DNA of 64,000 bases from Curtobacterium flaccumfaciens pv. betae (GCF_026241855.1 NZ_JAPJDC010000001.1:310001-374000); one strand, 5' to 3'. Positions 1 through 10,026 are shown, counted from the stretch's first letter. Notes: generated by a model not told the origin, from the sequence alone. Translations and numbers: made by a program.

Positions 1-483
1 CCGTCGTCCATCGCCCACCGCCAGAGCGAGAAGGTGAAGGGCCGGTTCCAGGACGTCCGCGAGTCCGTGATGGGCGCGGCCCAGTCGGCCCGCTCGAGCG
101 CCTCCGGTTCCGCCTCGGGCGCGACCGGCCAGGCGAAGGACGTCGCGCAGAAGGGCGTCGAGAAGGCGAAGGGCAACCCCCTGGCCGTCGGCCTCATCGC
201 GTTCGGCGCCGGTTGGCTCGTGTCGTCGCTCCTGCCGACGACCGAGAAGGAAGAAGAGCTCGCCGGTGAGCTGAAGGACAAGGCTGCACCGCTCGTCGAC
301 GAGGTCAAGGAGCAGGCGAAGGACGTCGGCTCGCAGCTCGGCGACGTGGCGAAGGAGCACGCGCAGGACCTCAAGGGGACCGCGCAGGACGCCGCGCAGG
401 CGGTCAAGGGCGAGGCGCAGGGGGCCGCGTCCGACGTCAAGGACAACGCGCAGGGTGCGGCGGACGACGTCCGCAGCAGCTGA
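1..483 (+). CDS. DUF3618-like protein, C-terminal part (gene starts left of window)
   Basis: The frame is open to the left edge, so the start lies outside; a GTG at 34 is in frame but is probably internal. The first visible residues read PSSIAHRQSEKVKGR, resembling the stretch just before the membrane part of DUF3618 proteins. One hydrophobic segment (NPLAVGLIAFGAGWLV, about residues 59-75 counted from base 1) is followed by an 80-residue Ala/Lys/Asp/Glu-rich tail with repeats such as KEQAKDV, KEHAQDL and KGEAQGA. That tail should form a long amphipathic helix, as in LEA-like and envelope stress proteins. The role of the family is unknown; a membrane-anchored envelope protein is inferred. A perfect hairpin follows 13 bases after the stop. 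Confidence 0.75.
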   Translation, partial: PSSIAHRQSEKVKGRFQDVRESVMGAAQSARSSASGSASGATGQAKDVAQKGVEKAKGNPLAVGLIAFGAGWLVSSLLPTTEKEEELAGELKDKAAPLVDEVKEQAKDVGSQLGDVAKEHAQDLKGTAQDAAQAVKGEAQGAASDVKDNAQGAADDVRSS

Positions 484-496
484 GCGGAACCCCGTG

Positions 497-542
497 ACGG
501 ACAGGAGGCGCGGTGCCAGCTGGCACCGCGCCTCCTGTCCGT
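497..542 (+). terminator. 46-bp perfect palindrome, intrinsic terminator
   Basis: Two 23-nt arms (GGAGGCGCGGTGCCAG / CTGGCACCGCGCCTCC in the core) form a perfect inverted repeat just after the DUF3618 stop. It has no T-tract, which is common for actinobacterial hairpins. It is one member of the GGAGGC terminator family seen elsewhere in the window. Confidence 0.75.
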
Positions 543-549
543 GACGCGG

Positions 550-555
550 TAGCGT
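550..555 (+). promoter_or_regulatory. -10 element TAGCGT of marR
   Basis: TAGCGT ends 7 nt before the ATG at 563 and no ribosome binding site is present, so a leaderless mRNA is likely. Confidence 0.5.
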
Positions 556-562
556 TCCGGGC

Positions 563-988
563 ATGGACCCGATCGACGAGCTCGCTGCGGAGCTCCGACA
601 GTCCATCGGCCGGGTCGTGCGTGCCGCACGACGCGAGGCGGACGCGCTGCCGGCCACCCACACCACCACCCTCGGGTTCCTGCACCGTGAGGGTCCGATG
701 ACGATCGCGGAACTCGCGCGCCGCCGCGGGGTCAAGCACCAGGGGCAGTCCCGCACGGTCGGCGAACTGGCCGAGCTCGGCTACGTCGACCGGACGGCGT
801 CGGACACCGACCGTCGAGCGTCGGTCATCCGGATCACGGACGCCGGCCGGGCCGCACTGCAGCGGGACACGGACGCCCGCACGGACTGGCTGGCCGACGC
901 GATCCGCGAGGAGACCGATGCCGAGGAGCGTGCGCTGCTGCGCCGTCTGCCCGAGCTGTTCGAGCGCGTTGCGCGTCGGGCCGACTGA
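563..988 (+). CDS. MarR family transcriptional regulator
   Basis: A 141-residue winged-helix regulator of normal MarR length. Residues 30-100 carry the DNA-binding domain: a recognition helix around residues 58-72 (KHQGQSRTVGELAEL) and the wing pattern DTDRRAS at 81-87, typical of the family. The flanking helices would form the dimer. The start is set by the TAGCGT hexamer 7 nt upstream. The next gene, a metallo-beta-lactamase-fold hydrolase, begins 58 nt downstream with its own promoter and a short inverted repeat that this regulator might bind. The ligand is unknown. Confidence 0.88.
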   Translation: MDPIDELAAELRQSIGRVVRAARREADALPATHTTTLGFLHREGPMTIAELARRRGVKHQGQSRTVGELAELGYVDRTASDTDRRASVIRITDAGRAALQRDTDARTDWLADAIREETDAEERALLRRLPELFERVARRAD

Positions 989-1020
989 ACGACCCCTCAC
1001 CTTCCCGGGAGCCCGAGAAG

Positions 1021-1043
1021 TACAACACGGCTGTACAGTTGTG
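1021..1043 (+). promoter_or_regulatory. Promoter with short inverted repeat before the MBL gene
   Basis: TACAGT at 1034-1039 ends 7 nt before ATG 1047 and is the likely -10 of a leaderless transcript. ACAAC (1022-1026) and GTTGT (1038-1042) form an inverted repeat over the promoter. It may be an operator for the MarR protein encoded just upstream; this is inferred from position only. Confidence 0.4.
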
Positions 1044-1046
1044 TGC

Positions 1047-1688
1047 ATGGAGTTGACGAAGTACAACCACGCCACCGTCGTCCTCGAGCAGGACGGCGTC
1101 ACCCTCGTCATCGACCCCGGGGTGTTCACGCCCGAGGCCGTCGACCTCGTCCGCGGAGCAGCGGGTGTCCTCGTCACGCACGACCACCCCGACCACTTCG
1201 ACATCGACGCCCTGCGCGCGGGACTCGCCGCCAACCCGGACCTCGTCGTCCGCGGTCCGGAGACCGTCGTCGAGCAGCTCGGCGAACACCACGGCCGGGT
1301 CCAAGCGGTGCACGCCGGCGACACGATCACCGTCGGACCGTTCTCCGTCCGGGTCTTCGGCGAGCAGCACGCGGTCATCCACCCCGACATCCCGTCCACC
1401 GCGAACGTCGGCTACCTGGTGGACGACGTGGTGTTCCACCCGGGCGACGCGTACCTCGAGCCCGGTGTCCCGGTGCCGACCCTGCTGCTGCCGACGAGCG
1501 GGCCGTGGACGAACACCGCCCAGGCCGTCGACTACGTGCGAGCCGTGGCGCCGGAGCGGGCCGTGCAGATCCACGAGGCGATGCTGAGCGACCTCGGCCA
1601 GCAGTCCGCCGCGCGGTTCCTCGGGCCTGACGGTCTCGGGCCGGTACCCGTCCTGATCCTGCCGGCGGGGGAGACGATCACCGTCTGA
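1047..1688 (+). CDS. Metallo-beta-lactamase-fold (UlaG-like) hydrolase
   Basis: A 213-residue cytoplasmic protein of the MBL superfamily. The zinc-binding signature THDHPDH is at residues 44-50, preceded by the strand TLVIDPGVF and followed by further candidate ligands in FGEQHAVIHPD and FHPGDAYLEPG. The short size and the opening MELTKYNHATV match the UlaG/YycJ-like group of metal-dependent hydrolases, whose substrates are mostly unknown. The ATG at 1047 was chosen because TACAGT lies 7 nt upstream. A hairpin at 1707 follows. The enzyme class is clear; the substrate is not. Confidence 0.88.
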   Translation: MELTKYNHATVVLEQDGVTLVIDPGVFTPEAVDLVRGAAGVLVTHDHPDHFDIDALRAGLAANPDLVVRGPETVVEQLGEHHGRVQAVHAGDTITVGPFSVRVFGEQHAVIHPDIPSTANVGYLVDDVVFHPGDAYLEPGVPVPTLLLPTSGPWTNTAQAVDYVRAVAPERAVQIHEAMLSDLGQQSAARFLGPDGLGPVPVLILPAGETITV

Positions 1689-1706
1689 CGGACGCGGGCT
1701 GCCCCT

Positions 1707-1727
1707 GGGAGGCGATCCGGGCCTCCC
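1707..1727 (+). terminator. Small GC-rich hairpin after the MBL gene
   Basis: GGGAGGC and GCCTCCC are separated by 7 nt, 18 nt after the MBL stop. A weak terminator-like stem with the same GGAGGC core as the larger terminators. Confidence 0.4.
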
Positions 1728-1742
1728 GAGCAGCATGGTGGG

Positions 1743-2432
1743 ATGGCCGACGCACCCACGACAGCAGTCCTCTTCGACATCGACGGCACCCTCGCCGACT
1801 CGAACTACGCGCACATCGACGCGTGGTGGCGGGCGTTCCTGGCGGCGGGGGAGTCCGTCGACGCCTGGCGCATCCACCGCGCCATCGGGATGGACTCGGC
1901 GAAGCTGCTCGAGACGCTGCTGCCGGACGCGTCCCAGGAGACCCGCGACACCGCGAAGCAGTTCCACACCGCCTACTACGCCGAGCAGATGCCGCGGCTC
2001 CGGCTGCTGCCGGGTGCACGCGAACTCCTGCAGGCCGTCGCCGAAGCGGGGCACGCCGTGGTCCTGGCGACCAGTGCGCCCGAGCGCGAACTCGCCCGCC
2101 TGCGCGACCTGCTCGACGCGGGCGAGTGGGTCACCGCCGAGACCAGCTCCGAGGACGTCGAGCAGGCGAAGCCGGACCCCGGCATCATCCGGGTCGCGCT
2201 CGACAAGGCCGGGGTCTCCGCCGACGACGCCGTGATGGTCGGGGACGCCATGTGGGACGTCGAGTCCGCCGGCAAGGTGGGGGTGCAGTGCGTCGGCGTG
2301 ATGACCGGCGGCATCGGCGGTGACGAGCTCCGCGGTGCCGGGGCGGCCGAGGTGTACGACGACGCGGCGGCCGTGCTCGCGGCGTTCCGCGCCGGCGAGG
2401 GCCCGATCGCGGCACTCGGCCAGCGCGACTGA
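1743..2432 (+). CDS. HAD superfamily hydrolase (phosphatase)
   Basis: A 229-residue HAD-IA type hydrolase. Motif I FDIDGTLAD supplies the nucleophile D12 and the general acid/base D14. Motif II is the serine/threonine of VLATSAPE near residue 110. Motif III is a lysine in the EQAKPDPG segment, and motif IV is VGDAMWDVES near residue 165. A helical cap lies between motifs I and II, as in phosphoglycolate and beta-phosphoglucomutase-type enzymes. The likely reaction is removal of phosphate from a small metabolite; the substrate cannot be told. The stop codon is the first of three TGA triplets in a 23-bp tandem repeat. Confidence 0.9.
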   Translation: MADAPTTAVLFDIDGTLADSNYAHIDAWWRAFLAAGESVDAWRIHRAIGMDSAKLLETLLPDASQETRDTAKQFHTAYYAEQMPRLRLLPGARELLQAVAEAGHAVVLATSAPERELARLRDLLDAGEWVTAETSSEDVEQAKPDPGIIRVALDKAGVSADDAVMVGDAMWDVESAGKVGVQCVGVMTGGIGGDELRGAGAAEVYDDAAAVLAAFRAGEGPIAALGQRD

Positions 2433-2486
2433 CGGGCGGCGCCGGTCGCGCCTGACGAGCGGCGCCGGTCGCGCCTGACGGGCGCC
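2429..2486 (+). repeat. 23-bp tandem repeat spanning the HAD stop codon (2.5 copies)
   Basis: Units at 2429-2451 and 2452-2474 differ at one base, and a partial third copy lies at 2475-2486. Each starts CTGACG. The TGAs at 2430, 2453 and 2476 fall in all three reading frames. Confidence 0.85.
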
Positions 2487-2529
2487 TCGGTTTCCGCGTC
2501 GTCGGTCGCCCGTGCCAGGATCGACGTTC

Positions 2530-3012
2530 GTGATCACGATCGAACGCGTGTCCTGGGACGACCCCCGCAGCGTGGTGCTCCGCGCCCGGATGGACGACGA
2601 GATGCACGAACGCTACGGGTCGGCGAACGCCGGCGAGGACCCTGCTGTCACCGCCGAGCGGGGTCGTGCGCTGAGCGTCGATCCGTCGACCGTCGTCACG
2701 TCGATCCTGGCCGTCGACGAGTCCGGCGAACCGGTCGGGCACATCGCCGTCCGGCGTCTGGGTGACGAGGTCGAACTGAAGCGGCTCATCGTGCTCGCCT
2801 CGGCGCGCGGCAAGGGTGCGGCCACCGCGCTGCTCGACGAGTGCGAGCGCGTGGGTCGCGAACTCGGCGCCCCGCGGCTCATCCTGCAGACCGGTGACAA
2901 GCAGCCCGACGCCGTGGCGCTCTACCGCAAGACCGGCTGGAACCAGATCGCGGTCTACGAGCCCTACGTCGCGACCATGCCCTGGTCGTTCTGCTTCGAG
3001 AAGGCTTTGTAG
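2530..3012 (+). CDS. GNAT family N-acetyltransferase
   Basis: A 160-residue acetyltransferase of the GNAT fold. The acetyl-CoA pyrophosphate-binding loop appears as ASARGKGAATALLDE, at about residues 90-104, after the beta-4 strand LKRLIVLA. The motif B region is LILQTGDKQPDAVALYRKTGW, in which the YRKTGW segment is typical. The GTG at 2530 is preferred over the in-frame GTG at 2512 because AGGA lies 9 nt before 2530 and nothing precedes 2512. The acceptor substrate is unknown. The next gene has its own promoter. Confidence 0.85.
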   Translation: MITIERVSWDDPRSVVLRARMDDEMHERYGSANAGEDPAVTAERGRALSVDPSTVVTSILAVDESGEPVGHIAVRRLGDEVELKRLIVLASARGKGAATALLDECERVGRELGAPRLILQTGDKQPDAVALYRKTGWNQIAVYEPYVATMPWSFCFEKAL

Positions 3013-5367
<2,355 letters not shown>

Positions 5368-5380
5368 ACGCGACCGACCG

Positions 5381-5426
5381 ACGGACGGGAGGCCCGGTGC
5401 CAGCTGGCACCGGGCCTCCCGTCCGT
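5381..5426. terminator. 46-bp perfect palindrome between convergent genes
   Basis: Two 23-nt arms meet at CAGCTG, with the core GGAGGCCCGGTGCCAG. It is a near twin of the hairpin at 497. It can serve both the exporter (+) and the LacI gene (-), which ends at 5540. Confidence 0.75.
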
Positions 5427-5467
5427 CGTCCGGTCGCGACCACCGCGCGCCGCGGCCGACGTTTCGT

Positions 5468-5527
5468 GCTGAGCGACACCTCGCGCGTTCCAGCGCACGT
5501 GAGCTGTCGCTGAGCGCGTGAGGTCGC
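5468..5527. repeat. 60-nt intergenic hairpin-like element, copy A
   Basis: The left arm GCTGAGCGACACCTC and the right arm around GAGCTGTCGCTGAGC form an imperfect 48-nt dyad, followed by the 12-nt tail GCGTGAGGTCGC. Copies B and C have the same length and spacing. Confidence 0.65.
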
Positions 5528-5539
5528 GGTGACCCGGCG

Positions 5540-6538
5540 CTACGCGCCGGTGCTCGCGCGCGGCACGAGCCGCGTCGGCAGGGCCGCGGGCTCGGCGGCC
5601 GTGCCGTCGAGCGTCGCGAGGAGCCGCAGTGCCGCCGCGCGACCGAGGTCGGCGCCGGGCAGCGCCACGCTCGTCAGGGCCGGCGCGGTGACCGACGACG
5701 ACGGCAGGTCGTCGAAGCCCGCGACCGCGAGTGCGCCGGGGACGGCGATGCCGAGCGCGCCGGCGACCCGCAGGACTCCGTAGGCCAGGGTGTCCGCGGC
5801 CGCGACGACGGCGGTGACGTCGTCGTCCTGCCAGGCCTCGATGACGTGCTCGGTGGCCGAGGCCGCGGCCTCCACGGTCAGGTCGGCGCGGGCGGTGACC
5901 TCGGATACCGTGATGCCGGCCTCCGCACAGGCTTGCTCGAACAGTTCGCGGCGCACGCCGAACGTCGCCGCCCGCGAGGTGCCGTCGAGGTAGCCCACGT
6001 GCCGGTGTCCCTGGTCGTGCAGGTGGGCGACGAGGTCGTGCACGCCGGTGGAGAGGTCGTAGTTGACCGCCTCGGGCCCACCGGGGGCGTCGAGCAGCAC
6101 CACGGGGACGCTCGCCGACATCCGCTCGTCGGCGGCCGGGGCGTCGACCAGGATGCCGGCCGGCCGGAGCCGTTCGAAGCGCCGGACGTCGGCCGCGACC
6201 GGCTGTGCACCCCGCTCGGTGACGGAGAGCACGAGCTGGAACCGGTCGCCCAGGGTGTCCCGGACGCCACGGATGACCTCGGCGAAGAACGGGTTCGACA
6301 GGTCGGGGGCGATGAACACGACGAGGTCGCCGCTGCCGCGCGCCAACGAGCTGGCGGCGTGGTCGACGACGTAGCCGAGGTCGTCCACGGCGTCGCGGAC
6401 CCGTGCAGCGATGGGGGCGGAGACCCGCCCGCGGTCCTTACCGTTCACGACGAGGGAGACCGTGGCGATGCTCGTGCCCGCACGCTCGGCCACCATCGCA
6501 GCGGTCACACGACGGCTCGGGGCGGCGGGGGAGGGCAC
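5540..6538 (-). CDS. LacI family repressor of the nucleoside/ribose operon
   Basis: A 332-residue LacI/GalR protein. The helix-turn-helix is at residues 11-35 (VTAAMVAERAGTSIATVSLV), followed by the hinge region and a periplasmic-binding-protein-like sensor domain with the hallmark APDLSNPFFAEVIRG. The GTG start at 6538 is preceded by TAGCAT six bases upstream and there is no ribosome binding site. It is transcribed away from the nucleoside hydrolase operon. The 160-bp intergenic region carries two mirrored LacI-type operators. The inducer is probably a nucleoside or ribose derivative, inferred from the neighbours. Confidence 0.92.
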   Translation of the reverse strand: MPSPAAPSRRVTAAMVAERAGTSIATVSLVVNGKDRGRVSAPIAARVRDAVDDLGYVVDHAASSLARGSGDLVVFIAPDLSNPFFAEVIRGVRDTLGDRFQLVLSVTERGAQPVAADVRRFERLRPAGILVDAPAADERMSASVPVVLLDAPGGPEAVNYDLSTGVHDLVAHLHDQGHRHVGYLDGTSRAATFGVRRELFEQACAEAGITVSEVTARADLTVEAAASATEHVIEAWQDDDVTAVVAAADTLAYGVLRVAGALGIAVPGALAVAGFDDLPSSSVTAPALTSVALPGADLGRAAALRLLATLDGTAAEPAALPTRLVPRASTGA

Positions 6539-6544
6539 TCGTCG

Positions 6545-6550
6545 ATGCTA
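6545..6550 (-). promoter_or_regulatory. -10 element TAGCAT of the lacI gene
   Basis: Read on the minus strand, TAGCAT ends six bases before the GTG start at 6538. It decides this start and lies about 25 bp from the nearer operator. Confidence 0.5.
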
Positions 6551-6573
6551 GCGAGCGCGGTGGTCGAACTTGA

Positions 6574-6612
6574 CGTCAAGCGTTTGACGTGTTTCGATGT
6601 CAAACGCTTGAC
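6574..6612. promoter_or_regulatory. Paired LacI-type operators in mirror orientation
   Basis: O1 at 6575-6588 reads GTCAAGCGTTTGAC and O2 at 6599-6612 reads its exact reverse complement GTCAAACGCTTGAC. Their centres are 24 bp apart. Each has the central CG and imperfect dyad typical of LacI-family sites. They lie between the divergent lacI and nucleoside hydrolase genes and should control both. Confidence 0.85.
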
Positions 6613-6700
6613 GCGCCGCGTCGCCAGCGCTCTGCCGGCCCGTGGATCCCCACCACGTCGAGCACTCACCTCGATTCCCCGAAGAAGTGGAGCGCCCAGC

Positions 6701-7732
6701 GTGCCCGATGCGACCCAGCCCGCCGCGAAGATCATCCTCGACTGCGACCCCGGCCACGACGACGCCGTGGCGCTCCTGCTCGCCCATGGCAGCCCGGCCA
6801 TCGACCTGCTCGCCGTGACCACCGTCGTCGGCAACCAGACCCTGCCGAAGGTCACCCGCAACGCCCTGGCGGTCGCCCGCATCGCCGGCATCACCGGGGT
6901 GCCGTTCGCCGCTGGAGCCGCCCGCCCGCTGCTGCGCCAGATCGAGGTCGCACCGGACATCCACGGCGAGAGCGGCCTGGACGGCCCGATGCTCCCCGAG
7001 CCGTCGTTCGACCTCGACGAGCGCCACGCCGTCGACCTGATCATCGACACCGTGATGGCCCACGAGCCCGGCACGGTCACCCTCGTGCCGACCGGCGGCC
7101 TGACGAACATCGCCCTCGCCGCCCGCAAGGAACCCCGCATCGTCGAGCGCGTCAATCAGGTCGTGCTCATGGGCGGCGGCGTGCACGTCGGCAACTGGAG
7201 CCCGGTCGCCGAGTTCAACATCGTCATCGACCCCGAGGCCGCGGCCATCGTGTTCGAGGCCGGCTGGGACGTCGTGATGGTCGGCCTCGACCTGACGCAC
7301 CAGGCCCTGGCCACCCCCGAGGTCGCCGCGCGCATCGCCGGCGTCGGCACCGCCCCCGCCGCGTTCGTCGGCGAGCTGCTCGACTTCTTCGGCCAGACCT
7401 ACAAGGACGCCCAGGGCTTCGACGCCCCGCCGGTCCACGACCCCTGCGCCGTCGCGTACGTCATCGACCCCACGATCGTCCGCACCGTGAAGGTCCCGAT
7501 CCACGTCGAGACCCAGGGCGCGCTGACCCTCGGCATGACCGTCGCCGACTTCCGCGCCCCCGCACCCGAGGACTGCCGCACGAGCGCCGCGATGGAGCTC
7601 GACCACGGCCGGTTCTGGGACCTCGTCGTCGACGCCCTCGAGCGCATCGGCGAGACGGCCGACACCGGCTGGACCCCACGTGCCGCCGCCGACGCCGTCG
7701 AAGCCGGCATCACCACGACCCCGGAGCGCTGA
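6701..7732 (+). CDS. Inosine/uridine-preferring nucleoside hydrolase
   Basis: A 343-residue nucleoside N-ribohydrolase that would split nucleosides into base and ribose in the cytoplasm. The calcium-binding signature LDCDPGHDDA at residues 13-22 gives D14, D16, D20 and D21. Other family motifs are LVPTGGLTNIALA, the NPVAEFN-type stretch SPVAEFNIVIDPEAA, and the C-terminal metal ligand in PPVHDPCAVAY. The GTG start at 6701 has GGAG eight bases upstream. It is the first gene of an operon with a transporter and a ribokinase, under LacI control. Base specificity cannot be read from the sequence. Confidence 0.93.
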   Translation: MPDATQPAAKIILDCDPGHDDAVALLLAHGSPAIDLLAVTTVVGNQTLPKVTRNALAVARIAGITGVPFAAGAARPLLRQIEVAPDIHGESGLDGPMLPEPSFDLDERHAVDLIIDTVMAHEPGTVTLVPTGGLTNIALAARKEPRIVERVNQVVLMGGGVHVGNWSPVAEFNIVIDPEAAAIVFEAGWDVVMVGLDLTHQALATPEVAARIAGVGTAPAAFVGELLDFFGQTYKDAQGFDAPPVHDPCAVAYVIDPTIVRTVKVPIHVETQGALTLGMTVADFRAPAPEDCRTSAAMELDHGRFWDLVVDALERIGETADTGWTPRAAADAVEAGITTTPER

Positions 7733-7738
7733 ACCCCC

Positions 7739-9169
7739 ATGACCACCACCTCGACGAAGAAGTCGATCGGCGCCCTCACCGCCGCGCTCCTCGCCGCGTG
7801 CATCGCGTTCCAGCTGAACGCGAGCATGCTCAGCCCCGCCCTCGTCACGATGGCGCGCGAGCTGAACACGGACGACGCCACCATCGGCCTGTCGCAGACC
7901 CTGTACTTCACGCTCGCGGCGCTGTTCTCGCTGTTCCTGCCGCGGCTGTCCGACATCGTGGGCCGCAAGCGCGTGCTGATCGGCATGCTCGCCGTGATGC
8001 TCGTCGGCAGCATCGTCGCCGCGCTCGCGGTGAACGTGCCGATGCTGTTCGCCGGTCGCATCATCCAGGGCGTCACCGGTCCGGTCGTCCCCATCTGCCT
8101 GCTCGTCCTGCGCAACGAGATCAGCGACCCGAAGCGCTACGGCGCCGCCCTCGGGCTGCTGACCGCCGTGAACGGCGGCATCGCGGGCGTCGACGCCCTG
8201 GCCGGCGGGTGGATCGCGACGAACTTCGGGTTCCGCGGGATCTTCTGGGTCATCGCCGTCGTCACCGTGATCGCCCTGCTCCTGGTCGCGGTCTGGGGCG
8301 TCGAGTCGAAGCCCTCGGCCGGCACCCGGATGGACTGGATCGGCGTCGTGCCCCTCGTGGTGAGCGTGGGTGCGCTGCTCACGGCGTTCAACGAGGCCGG
8401 CAAGCTCGGCGCGGCGAACCCCGTGCTCGTGGTCGGTGGCGTCGTCGTCGCGCTCGTCGCCTTCGCCGTGTTCTGGGCCGTCGAGTCGCGGGTGCGGGAA
8501 CCCCTGGTCGAGACCAGGTTCTTGAAGCGCCGTGCGACCTGGGCACTCCTGGCGACGACGTTCCTGACGATGACCGGCGTCTTCGCCGTGGTCAACGGAC
8601 TCGTCACGAGCCTCGCGCAGAACGGTGACGCCGGCTTCGGGATGGAGCCCGACCTGGCGTCGCTCGTGTTCCTCACCCCGTACGCGCTGGTCGGGTGGAT
8701 CGTCGGACCCTTCGCCGGGCGCCTCGCCCCGACCATCGGGTACCGCGCCGTCCTGCGCGTCGGGCTGATCGGCAGCATCGTCTCGACCGTCCTGATGGCG
8801 TTGGTCGGCGTGCACTCGCTGCCCGTGCTGGTCACCGCGACGGTGCTGATCGGCATCACCTACGCCGGCATCGCGAACATCATCCTGAACGGCCTGGGCA
8901 TCGTGCTGTCGCCGGAGTCGAACCCCGGGTTCCTGCCGGGCCTGAACGCCGGTGCGTTCAACCTCGGCGCCGGGGTCAGCTTCGCCGTCCTGCCCGCGCT
9001 GCAGATCGCGCTCGGCGTCGGCGGTTCCGCGGGCACCGCCGGGTACTCCGGTGGCATGCTGCTCGGGGCCGCGATCACGACCGTCGCGCTCGCGATCTCG
9101 TTCCTCATCCCCCGTCCGGAGGGCGCCGAGACCACGTCCGTCGCCCCGCAGAAGGAGACCGTCCGTTGA
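7739..9169 (+). CDS. MFS transporter of the nucleoside operon
   Basis: A 476-residue major facilitator. Helix 1 starts near residue 11, the loop 2-3 motif is SDIVGRKRVLIG, and helix 4 starts with the conserved arginine in GRIIQGV. About 14 hydrophobic segments are visible, placing it nearer the DHA2 family than known nucleoside carriers of the NupG family. It starts six bases after the nucleoside hydrolase stop and overlaps the ribokinase start, so it is probably the uptake system for the nucleoside. Export is the alternative suggested by the family. It is regulated with the operon. Confidence 0.85.
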   Translation: MTTTSTKKSIGALTAALLAACIAFQLNASMLSPALVTMARELNTDDATIGLSQTLYFTLAALFSLFLPRLSDIVGRKRVLIGMLAVMLVGSIVAALAVNVPMLFAGRIIQGVTGPVVPICLLVLRNEISDPKRYGAALGLLTAVNGGIAGVDALAGGWIATNFGFRGIFWVIAVVTVIALLLVAVWGVESKPSAGTRMDWIGVVPLVVSVGALLTAFNEAGKLGAANPVLVVGGVVVALVAFAVFWAVESRVREPLVETRFLKRRATWALLATTFLTMTGVFAVVNGLVTSLAQNGDAGFGMEPDLASLVFLTPYALVGWIVGPFAGRLAPTIGYRAVLRVGLIGSIVSTVLMALVGVHSLPVLVTATVLIGITYAGIANIILNGLGIVLSPESNPGFLPGLNAGAFNLGAGVSFAVLPALQIALGVGGSAGTAGYSGGMLLGAAITTVALAISFLIPRPEGAETTSVAPQKETVR

Positions 9170-10026
9170 CCGAGAGCATCGTCGTCGTCGGGTCGCTCAA
9201 CGCGGACCTGGTGGTCCGCACCGCGCGCTTCCCACAGCCCGGTGAGACCCTGCAGGGCTCCGACCTCGCGATCCTGCCCGGCGGCAAGTCCGCCAACCAG
9301 GCGGTGGCTGCCGGGAGGCTCGGGGGCACGGTGCGCATGATCGGTGCGGTCGGCGACGACGGGAACGGTGCGCTGCTCCGCGACTCCGTCGCGGCTGCGG
9401 GTGTCGACACGACGCACGTCGCGATCCGGGAGGGCGTCGCGACCGGCACCGCCGTCATCACCGTCGACGCCGCAGGCGAGAACACCATCGTGATCTCCGC
9501 CGGAGCGAACGGCACGCTGACGCCGGACGACGTGCCGGCCGACGCCTTCGCCGGCGCCGCGGTGCTCGGACTCTGCCTCGAGGTCTCGATCGACGTCGTC
9601 CTCGCCGCCGCCCGGGCCGCGCACGCCGCCGGGGTCACGGTGCTCACGAACCTGTCACCGTTCGGCGCCGTGCCGGCCGAGCTCCTCGAACTGACCGACG
9701 TGCTGCTGGTGAACGAGCACGAGGCCGCGGCGCTCGGTGACCACGGCGTCGCACGGTCGATCGTCACCCGCGGCGGTGCCGGCTGCGTCGTGCACGACGG
9801 GGGTGCCGAGCCGGTGTCGATCGACGCCGTCCGGGTCGAGCCCGTGGACACCACGGGCTGCGGCGACGCCTTCATGGGTGCGGTGGCGCTGCGTCTGGCC
9901 GCGGGGGACACCCTCGTCGACGCCGCTCGGTTCGCGGTGGGGGTCGGGGCGTACGCCGCGACCAAGCCGGGCGCACAGGCCTCGTACCCGACCACCGCCG
10001 AGCTGGAGGCGTTCCTGCGGGCGTGA
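9166..10026 (+). CDS. rbsK: Ribokinase (PfkB family)
   Basis: A 286-residue sugar kinase. The PfkB signatures are clear: GSLNADLV at residues 9-16, GGKSANQAVAAGRLGG near 38, and the anion hole DTTGCGDAF with catalytic D234. It would phosphorylate the ribose released by the upstream nucleoside hydrolase, giving ribose 5-phosphate. The rare TTG start overlaps the transporter stop (TTGA) and has GAAGGAGA about eight bases upstream. Ribokinase rather than another PfkB kinase is favoured by the opening and the operon context. Confidence 0.88.
   Translation: MTESIVVVGSLNADLVVRTARFPQPGETLQGSDLAILPGGKSANQAVAAGRLGGTVRMIGAVGDDGNGALLRDSVAAAGVDTTHVAIREGVATGTAVITVDAAGENTIVISAGANGTLTPDDVPADAFAGAAVLGLCLEVSIDVVLAAARAAHAAGVTVLTNLSPFGAVPAELLELTDVLLVNEHEAAALGDHGVARSIVTRGGAGCVVHDGGAEPVSIDAVRVEPVDTTGCGDAFMGAVALRLAAGDTLVDAARFAVGVGAYAATKPGAQASYPTTAELEAFLRA

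Noticed and set aside
2512..2529. Earlier GTG start for the acetyltransferase
   Set aside because: No ribosome binding site or promoter precedes it, whereas AGGA lies 9 bases before GTG 2530.
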